Under the pieces are notes generated by a model, which saw nothing but the letters and a program-made list of their open reading frames with translations, did not search any database and was not told the DNA's origin. The position numbers were made by a program, and so were the translations under genes. From an uncultured Oscillospiraceae bacterium (lineage in GTDB: Bacteria > Bacillota > Clostridia > Oscillospirales > Oscillospiraceae): a stretch of 64,000 nt of DNA. This document shows, piece after piece, positions 59,435-64,000 of the stretch. Location: assembly GCA_934631005.1 (NCBI GenBank), contig CAKTXA010000002.1:62001-126000 (forward strand). The letters are read 5' to 3'. Numbering within the stretch: the stretch's first letter is position 1; each line of letters starts with the position of its first letter.

Positions 59435-60138
59435 TCCGCCTCCAGCTCGAGGAACACGTCCTCCAGCGAGTCGTCGCCGCGCACCTCGTCCATCGTGCCC
59501 GAGCGGATGAGCCGGCCGCCCTTGATGATGGCGACCTTGTCGCACAGCTTTTCCGCGACCTCCAGCACATGCGTGGAGAAGAAGATCGCGCCGCCCGCGC
59601 CGCACACCTCGCGCATCATGCCCTTGAGCAGATGCGACGCCTTCGGGTCAAGACCCACAAACGGCTCATCCATCAAAATGAGCCGCGGCTCGTGCAGCCA
59701 CGCCGCGATGATGGCGAGCTTCTGCTTCATGCCGTGCGAATACGTTGCGATCGGCTGCGTCAGATCGCCGGTCAGCTCGAACGCCTCGGCGTACTTTTCG
59801 ACCCGCTGCACGCGCGTCTGCCCGTCCACGCCGAAAATATCGGCGATGAAATCGAGATACTGCCAGCCCGTCATAAAATCGTACAGGTCGGGGTTATCCG
59901 GGATGTACGCAAACATCCGCTTGCACGCCAGGGGCTCCGTGCGGATGGAGTGGCCCGCAATGCGGATCTCCCCCTCGTCAAAGCGCAGGATGCCGGCAAC
60001 GGAGCGGAGCGTGGTCGTCTTGCCCGCGCCGTTGTGGCCGATAAAGCCGTAGATCTCCCCCGGCGCGATGTGTAAACTCAGATCGTCCACGGCCTTTTTT
60101 GTGCCGTAGCGCTTGGTCAGATGCTGTATGGAAAGCAT
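59431..60138 (-). CDS. ABC transporter ATP-binding protein
   Basis: A 235-residue ATPase. Walker A is GHNGAGKTT and Walker B is LILMDEPFVGLDP. The signature is YSHGMKQKL in place of LSGGQ, a variant common in ABC-2 exporters. The H-loop is FFSTHVLE. It drives the permease encoded immediately downstream. ATG 60138 follows AAGGAAGG, and the unit has its own promoter. Confidence 0.96.
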   Translation of the reverse strand: MLSIQHLTKRYGTKKAVDDLSLHIAPGEIYGFIGHNGAGKTTTLRSVAGILRFDEGEIRIAGHSIRTEPLACKRMFAYIPDNPDLYDFMTGWQYLDFIADIFGVDGQTRVQRVEKYAEAFELTGDLTQPIATYSHGMKQKLAIIAAWLHEPRLILMDEPFVGLDPKASHLLKGMMREVCGAGGAIFFSTHVLEVAEKLCDKVAIIKGGRLIRSGTMDEVRGDDSLEDVFLELEAE

Positions 60139-60207
60139 ATGGGTTCCTTCCTTTCTTTTCCCGCTCCGCGCTGCGGAGCCCTCTGCATTTTGATTTGTAT
60201 GCGCACC

Positions 60208-60236
60208 ATCATACTGCGCGCTGCCATGTTTTTCAA
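60208..60236 (-). promoter_or_regulatory. Promoter of the ABC exporter operon
   Basis: Minus strand: TTGAAA at 60231-60236, 17 bases, then TATGAT at 60208-60213, leaving a leader of about 60 bases. Confidence 0.75.
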
Positions 60237-60275
60237 GCGCTCAAACCTTAAGATTCCTGAAATTTAAACGCAGAA

Positions 60276-60300
60276 GGCCCCGCGGCGGCGCCGCGGGACC
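60276..60300 (-). terminator. Weak terminator-like hairpin after the AraC-type gene
   Basis: An 11-bp GC stem with one G-U pair and a three-base loop, followed by UUCUGCGUUUAAAUUU. The U-run is broken, so termination may be partial. Confidence 0.5.
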
Positions 60301-60307
60301 TGTGTGT

Positions 60308-61282
60308 TTACGGTGTGAGCTTTTTGACCGGGCGGACATATTTCCAGTACCGTTTGCAGTCGTGGTAGAAGTAGAACACCCGCTCCGGCTCCATGTCGAG
60401 CGCATAGCCGTGCGCGGCGTAGTCAAAGTCCTTCATCGCCCGCTCGATCTCCGCCTCCACGGCGGCGCTCTCCGTTTCAAAGTCAAACGGGCCGTGCTCA
60501 AACACGACATACTCCCCCTCCGGCACATCCATCAGCCGCATCTGCGGCGGGATGGGGCCCGCGAAATCGGGGGCCAGCCGGACGCCGTAGGCCTCCGCCA
60601 GCGGGATGCCCCAGGAGCAGATGCGCCCCTCGGGGGCGTTGATGAACGCCATGAGCTGGCCGCTGCCGCTGTCCATCGCGTCGTCTCCCAGATCGTCGAG
60701 CTTGCCGGGGATGCTGGAAAGCAGGCCGCAGATCGTGTCGCAGTCCTGCCCGGGGATCTTGCTCTGCTTCTGCCAGAAGTCCCAATAGCCGATGCTCTCA
60801 TAATTGCGGATGTGCAGAAATTTGTGCGCGGGAATGGTGACAAAATACGTTTTTACCATGTGATCCTGACCGGCCATGCCGGTCCCTCCGATCCCTAAAA
60901 GATAGCAGTCGAAGGGCCGCAGCACCGTGCGCAGCACGACCGGGCCGGGATGCCTGCGGTATTCGCTCGGCGTGACGCCGTAGGCGTCCTTAAACGCGCG
61001 GGTGAACGCCTCGTGCGAGGAAAAGCCGTAGTCCATCGCAATATCCAGCAGCCCCCTTGCGCTGTCGCGCACGTCGCGCAGCGCGAACGCGAGCTTGCGG
61101 CTGCGCAGATACTCCCACAGCTGCATCCCCGAGACCTCGCGGAATTTCCGCGAGACGTAATACTCGGAATACCCCAGCGCCGATGCGACGCTGCGCAGCG
61201 TGAGCGCGTCGTCGTCCCGCCGCCGGATGCACACGTCGATCTGCTCGATGAGCTCCTGAATGCTCCGGCTCCACTGTTCCAT
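60308..61282 (-). CDS. AraC-family regulator with GyrI-like effector domain
   Basis: A 324-residue regulator. The N-terminal two-HTH AraC domain (about 10-115) shows TLRSVASALGYSEYYVSRKFRE and the second helix pair ending AFKDAYGVTPSEYRR. The C-terminal ~200 residues fit the GyrI-like/effector-binding fold (HKFLHIRNYESIG, PEGEYVVFEHG), which binds drugs or small cationic ligands in Rob- and BmrR-type proteins. It lies upstream of the ABC exporter genes on the same strand, so exporter control is a reasonable guess. ATG 61282 follows GGGGAGG. Confidence 0.9.
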   Translation of the reverse strand: MEQWSRSIQELIEQIDVCIRRRDDDALTLRSVASALGYSEYYVSRKFREVSGMQLWEYLRSRKLAFALRDVRDSARGLLDIAMDYGFSSHEAFTRAFKDAYGVTPSEYRRHPGPVVLRTVLRPFDCYLLGIGGTGMAGQDHMVKTYFVTIPAHKFLHIRNYESIGYWDFWQKQSKIPGQDCDTICGLLSSIPGKLDDLGDDAMDSGSGQLMAFINAPEGRICSWGIPLAEAYGVRLAPDFAGPIPPQMRLMDVPEGEYVVFEHGPFDFETESAAVEAEIERAMKDFDYAAHGYALDMEPERVFYFYHDCKRYWKYVRPVKKLTP

Positions 61283-61358
61283 TGTGCCGCCTCCCCTCAA
61301 CTGACCCGCACAGTATACCACCGCGGCGCGCGCCGCGCTTGATCGGACTTGCGCAGAA

Positions 61359-61814
61359 TCAGCGCACGGCCTTGCGGTACACGCGGCAGGGATGGCCCAG
61401 ATAGGTCAAAGCACTGCGGTGGAAGGCGTAGCCGTATTTTTCATACAGCCCCGTGTGGGGCGTGGAGACATACACGAAGTCCCGCCCCGCGGCGGCCGCG
61501 AGCTGCTCGCAGTGCGCCAGCAGCCGGCCCGCGCAGTGCTGCCCGCGATAGGCCGGGAAGGTATACACAAAGCCGATCCACGGCGTTTCCGTGCGGTCGT
61601 CCCAAACGTCGTCATAGGGCGCGAACGTGCAGTAGGACGCAAGCCGCTCCCCGTCCGTGAGCAGCATGACCTCCGCGCCATCGCCCAGCTCCTTTGCAAG
61701 CGTCCCGTCGCCCAGCATCCGGCACAAAAGCACCCCGGCCTCCCAGTCTGCCTTTTGAAGCTCCGCCATCCAGTGCGCCGGGTCCGCGGCGCGGCTGTAA
61801 GTAAGAATGTCCAT
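61359..61814 (-). CDS. GNAT-family N-acetyltransferase
   Basis: A 151-residue GNAT protein. The acetyl-CoA binding strand-loop is FVYTFPAYRGQHCAGRLL with RGQHCAG as the pyrophosphate loop, and the C-terminal LYEKYGYAFHRS is the usual GNAT ending. The acceptor substrate is unknown. ATG 61814 follows GGAGGGG. It lies 10 bp downstream of the SurA-like lipoprotein gene and is probably in the same transcript as the SLH gene. Confidence 0.9.
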   Translation of the reverse strand: MDILTYSRAADPAHWMAELQKADWEAGVLLCRMLGDGTLAKELGDGAEVMLLTDGERLASYCTFAPYDDVWDDRTETPWIGFVYTFPAYRGQHCAGRLLAHCEQLAAAAGRDFVYVSTPHTGLYEKYGYAFHRSALTYLGHPCRVYRKAVR

Positions 61815-61824
61815 ATGCCCCTCC

Positions 61825-62400
61825 TCAGTAATAGGTGATCTCGCCTGCGTAGGTGTCGAGCAGGCCGTCGAGATACGCGTTCACGTAGTCCGTCATCTCC
61901 TGCGGCGGGTTGACCTTGGTAAACGTCAGGCCGTGCTCCTCGCAGTACTGCTCGCCCAGCGTGTCGCGCAGGCGCTGGCGCAGCATCACCCGCGGCAGCT
62001 CGTCTGCCACGCGGGCAAAGTAGTCCTCCGCCGTGATGCCCTGTTCGGCGCACCACGCGTCCACATATTCGCGAATTTCCGCGTACTGCTCGTAATTATC
62101 CCGCTGCCCCTGCACCTCGCGGTCGATCTCGTCCTGCGTCACGCGCAGGCCCAGCCGCTCCGCTTCGTCCACCATGATGCAGTTTTTCAGCACGCTCTCC
62201 AGCGCCTGCCGCTCCGTCACGGCCTCGCCGCGCACGGCGGCGAGGTTCTGCTGCTCATAGAGGACGGTGCTTCTTCGTATTTCGGTATCGCGGTAGCGCG
62301 CGGCGACGGGATCGTCCGTTTGCTGCGCGCAGGCGGTCAGCAGCGCGCAGAGCGCCAGTATTCCCGCAAAAAATCGCATCCATTTCCGGCCTTTTTGCAC
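61825..62400 (-). CDS. SurA-N-terminal-domain-like lipoprotein (possible foldase)
   Basis: 191 residues. A basic, hydrophobic leader ends in the lipobox LLTAC, so the mature protein is lipid-anchored outside the membrane. The body is helical and resembles the SurA/PrsA N-terminal chaperone domain (RQALESVLKNCIMVDEAERLGLRVTQDEID, in part EAERLGLRVT). No parvulin isomerase domain is present. The start is GTG 62400 behind GGGGGAG; ATG 62379 is possible. It sits 24 bp after the SLH protein gene and could assist that protein's folding. Confidence 0.78.
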   Translation of the reverse strand: MQKGRKWMRFFAGILALCALLTACAQQTDDPVAARYRDTEIRRSTVLYEQQNLAAVRGEAVTERQALESVLKNCIMVDEAERLGLRVTQDEIDREVQGQRDNYEQYAEIREYVDAWCAEQGITAEDYFARVADELPRVMLRQRLRDTLGEQYCEEHGLTFTKVNPPQEMTDYVNAYLDGLLDTYAGEITYY

Positions 62401-62424
62401 ACTGCTCCCCCGCTTTCGTTATGA

Positions 62425-64000
62425 TTACTGCTCCAGCACCTGCCACAGGCGGTACAGGAATGTGACGATCTGCGCCCGCGTGCAGGGCGACTTGGGCGAG
62501 AACGTTGTGCTGCCCGTGCCCTTCGTCACGCCGTGCATATAGCACCACGCCACGGCCTCATAGGCCCCCTCGCCCACGTCGGCAAACGGCAGGCGGAACA
62601 TCCACGCGCCGGTAAAGCCCTTGCCCTGCGTCCTGGCCCAGCGGTAGAGGATCAGCGCCATCTGCTCGCGCGTGATGGTGTCGTCCGTGCCGAACAGACC
62701 GCCGCCGTAGCCCGCGATGATGCCCTCGCGCACGGCCCAGCGGATGGCGTCCGTATAATACGCGCCTTCCCGCACGTCGGTAAAGCCGTGCTCGTGCTGC
62801 GCGCCGGGGCTGCCCGCAGCGCGCCACAGGAGCGTGACGAGCTGGCCGCGCGTGCAGGGCGCTTCGGGGCTGAACTGCCCATCGCCGGTGCCGCCCGTGA
62901 TGCCGTTCTCCGCCGCCCAGCGGACGGCGTCATAGAAATAGTCCCGCTCCGTCACGTCCGAGAAGTGCTCGCCGGAATTGTCGGTCTCCGGCTTTTTGAC
63001 GGGCGGCTTGCCCGCGCCGCCGCCAGACTGCTTCGGCGGATTCTTCGCGCTGACCTCCACGGTCAGGGTAAAATCCGCAAAGTTCGTGCTGTGCACCGTC
63101 ACGCTTACCTGCCCGATGGGGCCCTCGGTGGTGGATGCGACGCTCCGGATGGGCAGCGTCAGCTCGCCCGTCTCGTCGACGATCGCGCCGACGGCGGCGT
63201 CATAGTATGCGCCGAGGTCGACCTGCCCCACACCGTAGGTCACGGTGCCGTACTCCAGATCCCCGTCCAGCGCCGGCAGGAGCTCCGCCAGCTCCACGGC
63301 GTAGCTCGCGGCTTTTTCATTCGTGACCGTGAGCGCGCCGGGCTGCGCCGCGGGCGCGGCCGCCTGCAAGATCGCAGCGGCATTTTCCTGCGTGAACGCG
63401 CCGTTTTCCAGGCTGTAATTCACCGCAGATTTCCCGCTCAGGGAGACCATGGCGGAAACAGCCTTGTTTCCGCCCGCGTTCGCGTCCGCAAACGCGGCGT
63501 TTTTCACGTCGTAGTCGATGCTGTTATTGTTCACGACGCCGTCAAAGAGCACGTTCGTGACCTCCGCCGCCGTGGCGCCGTCATACGTCTTATTCTCGAC
63601 GGTCATGCTCGCCACGCGGAGCGTCCGGGGCCGGATGGTCACGGTAAATTCCCGGCTGTAGAGCCGGAAGCCGCCGTACTCGAGCTGCGCATAGCAGGTG
63701 TACGTCCCGGCGTCCAGCGACGTCAGGAAGCCCGCCGTGGCCGTGGCCGCGCCGTCTGCAAACGTCAGCTTCTCCTGCAGAGTGCTCATCTGCATGCCGC
63801 CCTCTGCCCGATAGCTCCACGACAGGCTCGCGGACTGGTTTGCATCAAACGCGTCGCCCGCCGCAAATGTGACGCTCGGCAGGATGGTCGCGTCGCCATA
63901 GGTGATGGTCACGTCCGCGGGCTGCGCGCTGACGGTGATCGGCGCGGGCACGACGCGCACGTTCTCGAGCTGTTTGCCGCCCTCCACATCCGTGAGGTCC
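62425..64000 (-). CDS. Surface protein with Ig-like/YDG-type repeats and three C-terminal SLH domains (5' end cut by window)
   Basis: About 525 residues are visible; the frame is open through the right edge, so the N-terminus and signal peptide are missing. Beta-rich repeats include VTITYGDATILPSV and the YDG-like ENKTYDGATAAEVTNVLFDG block (key residues TYDGATAA). A Gly/Pro/Lys linker precedes three SLH repeats: FSDVTERDYFYDAVRWAAENG, FTDVREGAYYTDAIRWAVREG and FADVGEGAYEAVAWCYMHG (each cited by its FxDV start). SLH domains anchor it to the cell-wall polymer. It leads a unit with the SurA-like lipoprotein and GNAT genes. Confidence 0.9.
   Translation of the reverse strand, partial: DLTDVEGGKQLENVRVVPAPITVSAQPADVTITYGDATILPSVTFAAGDAFDANQSASLSWSYRAEGGMQMSTLQEKLTFADGAATATAGFLTSLDAGTYTCYAQLEYGGFRLYSREFTVTIRPRTLRVASMTVENKTYDGATAAEVTNVLFDGVVNNNSIDYDVKNAAFADANAGGNKAVSAMVSLSGKSAVNYSLENGAFTQENAAAILQAAAPAAQPGALTVTNEKAASYAVELAELLPALDGDLEYGTVTYGVGQVDLGAYYDAAVGAIVDETGELTLPIRSVASTTEGPIGQVSVTVHSTNFADFTLTVEVSAKNPPKQSGGGAGKPPVKKPETDNSGEHFSDVTERDYFYDAVRWAAENGITGGTGDGQFSPEAPCTRGQLVTLLWRAAGSPGAQHEHGFTDVREGAYYTDAIRWAVREGIIAGYGGGLFGTDDTITREQMALILYRWARTQGKGFTGAWMFRLPFADVGEGAYEAVAWCYMHGVTKGTGSTTFSPKSPCTRAQIVTFLYRLWQVLEQ

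Overview
This 64 kb window looks like a chromosomal segment of a GC-rich anaerobic Firmicute of class Clostridia, most likely an Oscillospiraceae-type gut bacterium. That placement is an inference from gene content and order: a leuS T-box leader, dprA-topA-trmFO, rnc-smc-ftsY, a nadD/yqeK fusion beside an LCP gene and rsfS, a CD1247-type acidic zinc-ribbon protein, SLH surface proteins and strong GGAGG ribosome binding sites. Almost every gene is on the minus strand. Only a ybaK/TSCPD pair, one SLH protein and one unknown gene are on the plus strand. I saw no tRNA, rRNA, CRISPR array or prophage.

Layout. 1-4.7 kb: an operon led by a sorbitol/sorbose-phosphate-reductase-like zinc dehydrogenase, followed by a lipoyl E2 and a fused thiamine-dependent E1 that runs off the left edge. 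4.9-10 kb: ECF transporter S component, FtsK/SpoIIIE, UppP, and a ClpP/TepA-like protease. 10.0-11.4 kb: two divergent YbaK-family deacylases driven from a mirror-symmetric promoter, plus a TSCPD protein. 11.4-17.4 kb: a MITE-like palindrome, then a type III restriction-modification pair read from the xylulokinase promoter. 17.5-20.3 kb: an SLH/beta-helix surface protein and a composite intergenic repeat. 20.3-23.7 kb: CD1247-like protein, EF-P, an M24 peptidase, a YqeG phosphatase and an unknown divergent gene.

23.7-35.9 kb is the most distinctive region. Fifteen consecutive same-strand genes encode a mannose/sorbose-family PTS (EIIA, fused EIICD, EIIB), a class II aldolase, a hydrolase-like protein that has lost its nucleophile, a cupin, an EIIA-like protein lacking the phosphorylatable histidine, a PRD regulator, a second EIIA/EIIB pair, a private HPr and Enzyme I, and dihydroxyacetone kinase subunits DhaK and DhaL. 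It reads as a self-sufficient phosphorelay serving both sugar uptake and dihydroxyacetone (or similar ketose) phosphorylation.

36-57.5 kb is housekeeping: rpsU; leuS with T-box; smc-ftsY-rdgB-yhbY-nadD/yqeK-LCP-rsfS; and ktrB-ktrA-SpoU methylase-dprA-topA-trmFO-plsX-rnc. A second, inverted copy of the 20 kb repeat lies at 57.6 kb. 57.8-64 kb holds an ABC exporter pair, an AraC/GyrI regulator, a GNAT acetyltransferase, a SurA-like lipoprotein, and an SLH/Ig-like surface protein that runs off the right edge.

How the genes cooperate: two carbon-use modules (the E1/E2/dehydrogenase operon and the PTS-aldolase-Dha operon) sit beside core translation, chromosome-segregation and envelope genes. The accessory material (R-M system, MITEs, SLH proteins) is concentrated at 11-20 kb and at the right edge. 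Promoters and terminators were read by eye from consensus hexamers, spacing and hairpins; none has experimental support here.
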